This document shows, piece by piece, positions 49,334 through 60,420 of a stretch of 64,000 nt of DNA (its first letter is position 1; each line of letters starts with the position of its first letter). The position numbers and the translations under genes were made by a program. Source of the stretch: Apostichopus parvimensis (Eukaryota > Echinodermata > Holothuroidea > Aspidochirotida > Stichopodidae); assembly GCA_000934455.1 (NCBI GenBank), contig KN882256.1, positions 273,877 through 337,876 on the forward strand, given 5' to 3'. The notes beneath the pieces were generated by a model. It worked only from the letters and a program-made list of their open reading frames with translations. It was not told the origin of the DNA and searched no databases.

Positions 49334-50421
49334 TTAATCCATAGTTAATGCCTCTTGTACTTCAAGGTACCCTGAGTAGGTGTCATCTGTAAATCCTGCC
49401 CTGATTCGTATGACACAGCAGGAAGGTAACACTCTCCTGTTGCCTTTTCCTAAGGGTTGACGTCTGCTTGCCTACAAATTTATCTGTCGATAAGCCATGA
49501 GTCTTTTCTGCCCGTTGAAATAAAAGGAAAAAGTTCATTTTAGGATTCCATTGCTTTTATGTTGCATTGAGGTTGGCTGTTGGAAAAGTGCTCAACTGAG
49601 CTGTTGCAGCTTCAAACTTGGATGCATTCTATGCACCACATTCCGAAGATCTTCAAAGTGGAGATCCATGGGCTAAATGTGTCTTGAATGAGGAAAACTG
49701 AAAGAAAACTCCCGTTGGCAAGTGTCTGGTCTTAAAATTTTAAAGCAGTATTCGATAGAGTTCAATGGTGTGAATGCTGCGTTGATTTACTGCGCATATT
49801 CGTAAAACTCTTCTAAAATCTGCAGAACTGAAAGCATGCAGGGTATATAGATTAAATAGCCTTTTATATTTTGTAATTAACTAAAAAACTCATTGATGTC
49901 AATGATACAAAAATTTATAAGAAATGTATTAATTTAGGAAGAAAGTCAGTTTTTACTTCCTATCACAAAATGAAAAGCAAGATAGACAGCAACATCAAAG
50001 TAGTGTAGGGTTGCCTAATCTTAATTGTTATAAATAACCAAAAAATCTCAAAAAACTGACCTGTTGTTCATTTGAGCCTGGGCTGCAAGTGGCGGTTTCT
50101 TTTTTATCGAAGAAATTGTTGGAAAGCAAGCTCCAAATGTAAAGTCTGCAAGCATACTGCAGCAAAGTTCGTGTCTTCAGTTACACAGGCTCCAAAATCC
50201 AGTTCATGTTGTCCAAATACCGAGTGGCAACAAACATTATCCCTTTCAGAAGGCATAGCTTCACATTCCCCACACAAACAATAATCTCCTTCACTATCAG
50301 TCTCAGTTTCACTTCCAACTGAGTCAGTGTCAGTAGCATTTGTTTCAGCAGCTAAATTTACCATTTCAGCTTCGGTATACTCGGGTTCAAACTGATAGCC
50401 CTCAAGTCAAAAATGTTCCAT
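49334..50421 (-). pseudogene. P2X7-type ballast-domain (cysteine-rich zinc) gene inside Kolobok
   Basis: There are two minus-strand exons, 50421-50062 and 49507-49334. Exon 1 has YQFEPEYTEAEM, an acidic stretch, then DYCLCGECEAMPSE and NVCCHS, and then GACVTEDTNFAAVC. Exon 2 has LMAYRQINL, GKGNRRVLPSCCVIRIRAGF and DDTYSGY. The same blocks in the same order form the cytoplasmic ballast domain of vertebrate P2X7 receptors (the Cys-x-Cys start, and an end with PSCC, RIR and YSGF). No channel or membrane segment is present; this is a free-standing domain gene. A stop lies five codons after the ATG, a stop interrupts exon 2 where a Trp is usual, and exon 1 ends in a frame that needs one base shift to reach the donor at 50061. 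The gene is therefore broken here. Its role in the transposon is unknown. Confidence 0.8.
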
Positions 50422-51174
50422 TTTCAACCAAAAAATCCGATATGTCTTTAGGCCTACGTACTTAACTTTGATATGCCTGGGCATGCGGATTACACACTGA
50501 AAGAAATAATGTTAGGCTGACAAACGACTCGCCTAAGTCGTAAACAACGTTTGCTTGTTGCAAGTGCTGAGTTTTTGTTCCATTCCGTAAAAAGAATGCT
50601 TCAAAGTGAAACTGAATATTCTTACGAAGTGAAAGAAACACGATCAGTACAAAGAAATATGTTTGATTTTACAAAATATGACCAATGAAAAGTGAATTCG
50701 AGGTTAGTAACTTCGTATCTTCGAGGTACTCTTCTAGTTGTTTATCCTTTTTTTTTCGCGGAACTGATGACGATCTTATCGAGAGTAAGAGTATTTCTTT
50801 TCGACCGTATTTTATTCTTTTCAAGCAATGAAACAAATTATATCGATTGAAAAAGAACAATACAACTATTATAATTTACACGAAAGTAAATACGCATTTA
50901 TATTCCTAAAACAAATCAATGGTCATAAAGATTATTTTTCTGCTGTAAGTTGGCAACAGAAAATCGAAAGTGAATCGAAAACGTCACTTCCGGCTTGAAA
51001 AGCGGTGGTTTCAAAAAAATTTGATGAAATATGGCGGCTCCCATAAGCCTTCAAACTTTGGATCATATCTGAAAATGATTGATTTTGCTGGAAAATGGTG
51101 TTGATTTTTAGAATCTGCATATATTTCTGCCCTAGATTAACTTCAATCATTCTGTGGGTTTATGTCTCCTTTAA

Positions 51175-51459
51175 AGTAAAGATAGTCCATCCAGATGGAC
51201 ATCGAGTAGAAGGCGAAGCCCAACATTGAGTGTGTTTGTTGTCGTGCTGCGTCCTGTGATTGCGCCGAATGCTAGGTACATCTGGATGGACGAAGTAAAA
51301 AGGAATTGTCTCCAAACTGTACATTGTTTGACACTTGTTACTGGTTTCATTCTAATAAGCATTTATCAGCCCCATGAGACCTGATTCCTGGTATTCAAGT
51401 GATGTATGAACTTGCTTTTGGAATGACAATGCTAGTAGAACTGTAAATTTATTTTAAAG
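51175..51459. other. Right flank of Kolobok
   Basis: CATCCAGATG near 51189 and CATCTGGATG near 51278 form an inverted pair. A 63-residue minus-strand open frame lies here that I do not recognise. Confidence 0.35.
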
Positions 51460-53394
51460 ACGCATATGAAAAGGCTAGGCAAAAATGATCTGCTGCTGAA
51501 CAGACGTCAGACATTGAGACATCTGCCGAAGAACGGGAAAAACCTTCAGCTCCAAAGAGAAGGAGAATGTATGTTGTTATATTATTTTATTTGATATTAT
51601 GAAACTGTCAACAATAACATTTAAGGCTGCACAGGTGGTAAAGTGTGGTAAAGCAATGTGGTAAAGCAATTTTACCACCATGTGGTTTGACTTGGTCACA
51701 TATTTCATGAGGTAGGGTACATGTGTGGGTGGTTGGAAATTTCATCTCATTAATATTCATGAAGGAGCGGGACCAATTGTAATTTTGCTCAGAATTGTTT
51801 GTAATCATGTTTTCTCAGCCATGCTCAGGTGGATTTATGTCATACTGGGTACATAGGTTACCAATATTGAGTAGACAATCCCTGCTGTTTATATCGCCAA
51901 TCTCATCAATATTTATCAGTAGGTGGGGCTTGGAGCGAATTCCTCAAATGTAGATATCGCGGCCAGCGTATTTTGATCAAACTTATTTTTATAGTATTGG
52001 TAGGATGTAAAATTTGTACTATAAAAACTTTTATTTGAAAATACTATAAAAACTTATTGGTAGGATGGTAGATACACGGCTTGTTGGTATGAAATTTAAT
52101 CTCGTTAATAATAATGAGGGGGTGCGGCCAACTGTAATTTTGCCGATAATGGCTCAAATCACATTTTCTCAGTAGTGTCAAGGTGGGCTGAGGTCATACT
52201 TGGCATGTAAGTGGCCACAGTGATTAGACAATCTTTTTTAGTGCTAATGTCATGAATATTAAGGGTGGTAGGGTTTGAAGAAAATTCTTGAAAATTGTAA
52301 ATAATGAACTTAACTTTTAGATGCCAAGGAATCTCAAAACCTGATGGTTTTCTTGTTACGCCTTATTCCTCCGCTTCACAGGTATGGGAACTTTTTACGT
52401 AACTGTGTGGGATCTGCATGTTAATTAGGCTTTAGCCTAATTACGTTGGCAGACGTAGTAGGCGTATGTAAAATAGTACCGAGTGTTCAGTATGTATTAC
52501 CGGTATTGGTCGTATATATATCAATGATATCGGTATACTGGTGTTATCGAACATTAACACGTGAATAAAGTGGAAGAAGGGCTATAGCATTAAATCAACA
52601 ACTTGAAATTATATTGAAAAGTTTTATGCTGTAATGTAAAAAATACTACCCCAATGAGCAAAGTTCAAAAAGTTGTACTGTTCCTTTATTGTGTAAAGTG
52701 TAGGTGTACTTCCTGCCATATTCATGAAATTGAGCAATTTTTGGTGAAATAGTTGTGGGGATGTGTCTGAATAAATATTTACAGGTAAAAGGGTCAAATA
52801 TGGCACTTCCAGTCATTTAAGGGGAACATTTACTGTAATGTATTATACCTTAAATGCAAATTACTATAAACCCTCAAAATGTGCGCATGCTGGCATTATA
52901 TGACAATAAGTTACAAGTGCTGCCGATTGCAACGATAACAAATTTTCTGTGATCAGACACCGAATTTATTCCAGATAGCCTATAGTTATATGTATCCTTT
53001 CTTTGTAAAGTTTTCCTTCTTTAATCCAATTTCCACGATTATAAATTGAAAACGTGGCTATATCTTTTTGCATGTGAACCATGACAGTTTACCATTCCAG
53101 GTTCATTTGAATACTTTAAGAATATTGATTATATTCCTTTCAGATTGAACCTCCGTTACATCAGTGACAGCAGTGATGATGATACTGGACCCATTAGAAC
53201 TGAACCCAAAAAGAAAGCTGCTGCTAGCCTCGCTTCTGCCCCATCCACCCCTGTCTTCAGGCCGGTATCATCGCCATTAATGTCAGGTCCACTATCAAAG
53301 AAAACACAGTCTGTTGATCTCACTTCCGCTGCATTGACTTTATCGCCAATTACACCTGTTTCATCAATATCATCAACTGTACAAACTGCACATG
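51460..53394 (+). pseudogene. Partial DUF4806-type gene (two exons)
   Basis: Exon 51460-51568 reads AYEKARQK, then a TGA, then SAAEQTSDIETS and a basic tail (PKRRR). Exon 53144-53394 reads LRYISDSSDDDTGP and then a Ser/Thr/Pro-rich linker. The two join in phase (AT plus A). They match exons 2 and 3 of the DUF4806 gene at 60421-63478 in content, order and splice phase. The first exon and the DUF4806 domain exons were not found on either side. The Kolobok insertion and later rearrangement may have removed or displaced them. This is most likely a remnant of a related transposon-associated gene. Confidence 0.6.
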
Positions 53395-56300
53395 GTAAGT
53401 TGAAGATTATGAAAAGTACACAGATTTTTATTTATGAAAAAGCAGTAAGTCTGTATTGACCAATATTTAATATTGAAAATAGGTCATGGAGTTTGAAGTT
53501 GTGGCTCATCAAGTATTGTTCATGCAGTCTTAAAGTAAGATTTACATGCATAATTGTATGATCACTTTCCCACTATTCAAGAATGCCATTAATGCAACAG
53601 TCCAGTTAAGTTGAGTTCAACGCATCACATTCAATATGTCAATAATCCAACAAAGTGAAAATTTCAAATCTTCAAATTATAATAACTGTGTAACAGAGGG
53701 TTGGATTGTATCCTTACTTGGTATGGTATTGCTATTATAGCTTTATGTCTATATGTGCATTAACTTAAAATATTGTGCAATAATAGCTACAGCAGTACGG
53801 CACACGATAAATGACAATAGAGTGACATACCCAGGGGTTGAAATAGGGAATTGGTTACCGAGGGCTAATTTTTAGAAAAATCCTCTGGTTAACGGGCTAT
53901 TGCTTGAAACCGGTGGACATTTGTGTTGCACCAGGGGCAATTATCTCTCACCATTCTTTAAGCCCCACTGCGCCCACTCTCCATCTGGCCTCCTCCATCC
54001 AACAAATTATTTTTCATTCACTTACATCGAACAAGTATTTGTAACTTGCTTGTGCCCAATAAACGAAAGTACTTGATGTATTTTATTTGTATTTTATCTT
54101 GCAGTTTTCATACATGATTCACTCTGCACCATGGGATGATTCACTCTGCCCCGGATGTGGGGCACAGTGGATAATTTTTTGAAACGACTAATTAATGAAT
54201 AATTAAATGAAGGAAACATGTAACTCCAATCATGGGGGATGTTATTATAGTACTGGACTATGGCTATTGTATGCACAAAAGAATGTTAGTGTATCTACCA
54301 GGAAAATGCGGATATATTGAAAATGAAAATTGCTAATCCACTGTGCCCCACCTTCCCCTACAAGGGACGCTCCACTGAAAACGTTCCTCCGACCATTCAA
54401 TATAGTATAATCATAAACGGTTCGTTGGATCGACGTCGGCTGAACTAGTTCGGTGTTGGAACGGCATTGGCGGTAGAAGTATATAAGCTTCCCTCTTTAT
54501 ACGCTGAAATGACTATCTAGAAATAGACTATCATAAACAGTTCGTTGGATCGATGTCGAATCAACTTTGAACAGCGGGCACTTACGTGAATACGTATACC
54601 TTCGACGTTTAATACAGTTTATTAATATAACGTAACATAAACATTTCGAAATACGTGTATCCATGACATCCAACTTAACACTGGCAATCATATGCGACTC
54701 AGACGAAAACTTTGAAAGTACCGTCAGAATAAATACAACAACTTCTCGCTTATCATGCAGTTATTAAGGTAAGTAAAACTGAATTGAATCAAAAGGAGAC
54801 ATATTTTCAGTAAAATAAAACTGTAGAGCAATGTTAAACATGCTAACAAGTATATTGCAAATCGACACTCGGTTTCTTCCATAACACTTGCACTGCGAGT
54901 GAAAGAAAGAACCATATATACATTAAATATCGCACAGCAATATCTGGTGCAGTAATATTAAGGTGACGTTTAACTTAAATAATTGTTTCGGTCATGGCAG
55001 CTCCACATAACAATTATGAATCAAGTAATCATTTGATGCACGATGAACAGCATACCTCGTAAGACCCCCTCCACATATCCTGACAAACACAACCACATCC
55101 CCGACTACGCATTTAAAACACTTCCGTAGACAAATGTGCGTCGGCAGCGCTTTAATCTTCTGCTGAGCGAACGTGAAAGAGGAATGTCAGTTATCTTTTT
55201 ATGCGCTGTGCAAGACTATGGAAGCGCAGAAGGGACATTGCATTGACAAGTTACCGACTTTTCTAAACCACAAACATCGGCAAATTGTCGAGTTGACGAG
55301 ACGATAACGTGATAAAATTCAGAAACTTCAAAATTTGACGAGATATTGGATGTTGTTAATCTATTAATTTTCTGTCATTTGCTGAGTCGCATACTGAGTT
55401 GCTACTATCTCAAAAATGACAGAAATCGGAAAATGTTGACGAGATAAAGAATCTCCTTCAAGTTTCTGCAAATTGCATTGGCGGGTTACCGACTTTAACA
55501 AAAGTAAAAATATCTGCAAAATGTCGAGATGGTAACGTGATTCTACAAATTGCCGTTTTGACCGTACAACCGACGGATCTCGTCAACGGATTAATTTTCT
55601 GTAATTTTAAGAGTGCCAAACTTTTTCAAAGAAAGTCGGGAAATTAACAAGAAAATTAATCTTGAATGATTTGAAGAATTGCACTAAACTAATCTCGCGA
55701 ACATAGCGTTATATAATTGCGTTGAATTTTGGTTACTCCATAGTGGAATTGAGTGTTGTTGCTTGTTGTTTTTTTTTTTTAATATTTACGAGTTGTAATT
55801 GTGCAAAACGACACTTTTACGGTGGTCATAAGGGGACATGTTATCACATTATAGAATAACTCAACTTCTCGACAAAAATCGTAGTTCTGTCGAGATACTG
55901 ACGCTTTCTCGACATGTCAGTCAAAATGTCGAGATGCATATACCATTGGTTTAATTCTAGGTAGACTCTGGGCCACTGTAGCCATACAGTGCCCCCCCCC
56001 CCCCCCCCCCCCCCCACAAACACTCCTTTAGGGAGTTTCATCCACCATTTCCGGTCACAATCTATTTGTTTGTTAATGTGGTGTGGACGCTAGTGCAACT
56101 CATAATTTCAAATTGAAAATAATGTCATTTCTCTGAGTAAACAACATAAAAACAGTACGACTCTTTCATAGCGTTTTTATATTCTCACAGCACTGCAGAC
56201 TACCCCAACCTCCCCCAAACTCCGCATTAATTCTCATGTATAGGCTGGGTCACGTAATGTACGATTGGCCATCACCCATGAAGGCAGGATAACTGGTGAT

Positions 56301-58550
56301 ATAGGCCCAATAATCACGTGCAAATAAACAAAGGGTCAAGTTTTTAATGCTTTAGTATAGGTCAGACCCATCTTTTAAGTGTTGACCAGGCTGAAACTTC
56401 TAGAGTGTGGGACCTCCTTTATAGCTACTGGTTATTTGCTAAAGGTAGATCAAACATAGCTCCTGCGCCAGAATGCGATCTATTTTCGCGGTTATGAAAC
56501 AATACCGTATTTTATTCTTAAAACACGATCGTGCAAATGCCGAACCTGGCTTAAGAAATAGAAACAAAATTGAATTCTCGTTCAAAACGGTCTTTTAATG
56601 AGTCAACCAATCGGACAATTGAAAATAATACAAAAGATTACATTTTCTTAGCACAAACTACGTCAATACAAAACTGTAAACATGCAAAGTAAAGCCCACA
56701 TATAACCTTCGGACATTCGGTGAATTAAACGCTGTTGACAAAAGGATCCAAAATATATTAGAATAAATAACTTCCAAATATTTCTTGTGCAAATAGTGTG
56801 AGCTATATCACACTAAAACTTGATAAAGATCTAAGCCTTAATAGCACGATTCTGTAGAGCTGTTACTATTGAGTACTTGAGGGCAAGTTACATTTTCCTT
56901 GACGGGGGGGGGGGGGGTAAAGCGATTACATGGGGGGAGTGCCTCTTCGACTTGCAAAATGTGTGCAAGCAAAAAGTCAAACAAAAGGTTTCATTGGACA
57001 ATATTTCAGACCTGCAACCTTCCACATTACAAACAGACTACTTGTATAATATTTGGATCAGTATCAGATCTATAGTTAATTCTAATTTATTCACTTTCCG
57101 GAAGCGGGAACCAAATATGATACGTGTATCATCCCTTGCCCGTATAACTGATATGAATCCCACACGTTAGATAAGTCATATATTCCTTTTAGTGCGAACA
57201 CACGCCCTCACATGTTGAACATTGAAGTTTTCCCGCGTAAATATTAACATAAATAATCACCCTCCTACATAATGCCCGGCTGGTCGAATCGTACGTACGG
57301 TAAAGTATGCTGTACACATACACGTTTTACATGCACGTGATTGATCTCGCAGCGCGCGGGGCATGGATTATATATTGTATAGGCTATGTGACAAACATTC
57401 CACGTCTCACATACATTAATCGGCCGTTATAGCTATAACAAATTGATCAGCATCAAACAGGGATTTGCGGTTACGAGATTTTTCGGAGTACAAGGTTTTT
57501 ATATAATAAATGAAAAACTAGTGGCAGCGGTCTCAAAAAGACAAAACTGCCAAGGAGACGATATAATTTGTCGAAATAAGGGACCTTGCTCTGTATACTT
57601 ATACTGTTATACTATGTCTAGGATCAGATTTATTAATGGGCCAACCTAGTGTATGCTGTTGTATACACTGCACAGGCGGTAGGATGTTATAGCCTGGGCC
57701 TTGTCAGTTTTTTGTTGATTCCTCGAATTAAGTTATAACCTATACTGGAGTATGACAGAAACTAAAATGATAACGTCCTCATTGTGTTTACTCTTTATAA
57801 AGTTTGACAAGGCCTAGATTAACCTACACATTGGAGGTAAATTTAATTTTTTTTAAACATTAAAAGTCTAGGCGTATTCTTCGAACGGTATAACAATTAA
57901 GGTAAATAATTGAGCTTACGCCCAGGGGTAGCTACAATTTTCGTCCCACTCCGTTTCAAACTGCCCCAAGCTAGGATCACCCACCTCCTATATCTTATTC
58001 TTAAACATTACCAAAAAAGGCACCAAAAGTGGTTTTTACCATATTCAATACTATCTTAGAGGCTAGTTCACAATCCCAAAGAAAGAATGCACAGGGACAC
58101 TGGGATATTAATTTAACAATAACAGTTTAGGAAAGACAAAGTCCCCACACCTCTCCTGAATACTCAATATAGTTCCCTCTGAGACTAAGAGGAGCCAGTT
58201 GAGCACAACTGCCTGTAGCTTAAGTCTGGAATTTTCAACATTTCTTCGTTGTTATGGCTTATGTAAAAACCAATAAGACGTAATGTACAATTTAAACTAA
58301 AGCACCACCCCTATCTCAAAATAGATAAGAGTAAAGTTCCTAAACAGATTCAAGAGCCCAGAAACTTAGACATTCCAGTCACAAATATTGCACTAAATTT
58401 AACTTCTAGGCCCACAGTATCACAAACACAGGCCATGACAATGTTAGGCTTAGCATTAGGCCTTCTGAAAGCAAACACCTCTTCAACAATACATTAAACA
58501 ATCCTGGAATTACCCACAGGCCTAGTAGGAGTTCTGAAAGTGAATTTTAA
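53395..58550. other. Long stretch without recognised genes
   Basis: A repeated word ATCATAAAC-GTTCGTTGGATCGA occurs near 54411 and 54531. A run of about 29 C lies near 55990-56017 and a poly-G run near 56904-56915. Short open frames here have no family features. The 5' part of the CACTA-like element may begin somewhere after 57650, but I cannot place its end. Confidence 0.45.
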
Positions 58551-60146
58551 GAGCTTTCACCATGTTCTAGTAGCACGTCAGATGTTGATGAAATGAGCCT
58601 CTCTGATCAGTTGGGGGAATGGACTACATCAAACAACATATCTCAAACAGCAGTATCTAGTTTGTTAAACATTTTAAAACCATACCACATAGATTTAAAG
58701 ATATTTCTTTTGAAAACATAGCAGGGGGCAAGTACTATCACTTTGGCATTGCTAACTACATTAAATCAAAACTGCAGTTATCACAGCCATGTAAAGAATC
58801 TATCTCAATTAAAATTAACATTGATGGTCTACCCCTGTTTCGCAGTTGAAATATGCAGTTCTGGCCAATTTTGGGGATCACTGATAAAATTTGTGACAGT
58901 AAACCATTTCCAATTGGATTATTTTCTGGAATGTCGAAACCATCTCCAGTTAATGAATTCCTAAAACCATTAATTGACGAAGTTACAAGTCTCGAAGAAC
59001 ATGGTATTGAGCATTGTGGGGCAAAATACCAATTTTCAATATCTGCTGTTATTTGTGATGCCCCAGCTCGTGCCTTAATAAAGCGTGTAAAAGGGCATTC
59101 CTCCTACAAAGGCTGTGATCGGTGCATACAAACTGGAACTTGGATGGGAAAAATGGTGTACAAAGAAAGTACAGATAGCTTAATAACTGACGAAAGTTTT
59201 CAACAAATGCTTGACGAAGATCACCACCTTGGACAATCTCCATTTTCATCTACTTCTATAGGAATAGTTTCCTAATTTCCATTAGATTACATGCATCTGG
59301 TATGTTTGGGTGTTACTCGTAAAATGCTGGGTTTGTGGATGAAAGGTCCGCTCAAAACTAGAATGCCAACCAGAGTGATCAATGCAATTTCTGAGAAGAT
59401 GATTTCACTTAGAGAGTTCATGCCAAGAGAGTTTTCAAGAAAACCTAGATCACTCCGAGAAGTTGATAGATGGAAGGCTACGGAGTTCCGTCAATTCTTA
59501 GTCTACACTGGTCCATTAGTCCTTTCTAGCCAAATACCAGTGAACCTCTACCACAACTTCCTGCTGCTTTCTGTTGCAGTTCAAATTCTGTTGTCACCAA
59601 TGCTTTGTAAACCAATCATGATTGATTCATTATTGTGAAGAATTATTAAAACTGTTTGTTGCACATTTCTCCAAATTGTATGGCAAGGAAATGGTAGTGT
59701 AGAATGTACATTGTTTGCTTCATCTTGCTGATGATGCACGTAAATATGGTCCATTAGATAATGTTTCTGCATTTCCATTTGAAAGTTATTTGGGCACATT
59801 GAAGAAAATGGTGTAAAAGCCATCACTGCCACTGCGGCAAGTAGTTGGGCATCTGTTGAGAAAGGGGGAAATTCAGAAAAGCATGAAGAACAATGAGTGC
59901 ACTATCCTCAAACAAGAACATTCATATGGGCCAGTGCCAGAAGGACATTTAGCTATGTCACAGTATGCCTACTTTTATCACAAAGATTTGAATGTCCATA
60001 TAACTCTTGGCACTGGGGACAATTGTGTTCAAATAGGGAATAATGTGTGCCTAGTGCAAAACTTTTTTGTTACCAATGATGACTTGTATGTGGTTTATCG
60101 ATCATTCACTGACAAGGAAAATTATTTTAGCTATCCTTGTGAATGA
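58551..60146 (+). pseudogene. EnSpm/CACTA-like transposase, decayed
   Basis: The frame pieces in order are: TSDVDEMSLSDQLGEW; KINIDGLPLFRS; MQFWPILGI and IGLFSGMSKPSPVN; AVICDAPARALIKRVKGH with a Cys pair in GCDRC; DYMHLVCLGVTRKMLGLW; then DRWKATEFRQFLVYTGPLV. After a frame change come CEELLKLFVAHFSKLYG, ARKYGPLDNVSAFPFE and a closing block with SQYAYFYHKDLNVH. These are the standard blocks of a transposase found across invertebrates and fish beside DUF4806 genes; I place it near the Tnp2/EnSpm group. At least half a dozen stops or shifts are present, including a TAA before the MHLV motif at about 59273. Similarity is still easy to follow, so decay is fairly recent. The N-terminal part upstream of 58551 was not resolved. 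Confidence 0.78.
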
Positions 60147-60420
60147 ATGTGTATAGGAATTTTACAAGTTGACAGTATCAGTGAAAATCTACAGGTATCA
60201 CATTCGAGGGAAAATGAAAACAAAATCTGTACTTTTACCGCATAGAAATTGGTTCATTGCTATGCCTATCCTACATTAAAGAGTAAGTTTATATTAAGGA
60301 GACTTGAGGCCAGTTACTGTTAGTTTAAGTTTAATGTTATACATTTTTACACTTCATTGACTTGCATATATGATCATCACTTTAACATAAATTAGAAAAA
60401 TTATATTACTCAATCTTAGC

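Larger units (their letters stand above)
40542..51170 (+). mobile_element. Kolobok DNA transposon, full length (10.6 kb)
   Basis: The left end AGGAGACACAAACCCACA and the inverted right end AGGAGACATAAACCCACA differ at one of 18 bases. TTAA stands at both outer sides (40538-40541 and 51171-51174), the duplication known for the Kolobok superfamily. The plus strand carries a spliced THAP/DDE transposase (40858-46625). The minus strand carries a two-exon P2X7-ballast-like gene (49334-50421). The element thus has two converging genes, like the giant element to its left. Internal tandem duplications of 120 bp (47236-47484) and about 233 bp (48190-48660) lie between the genes. Confidence 0.92.
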
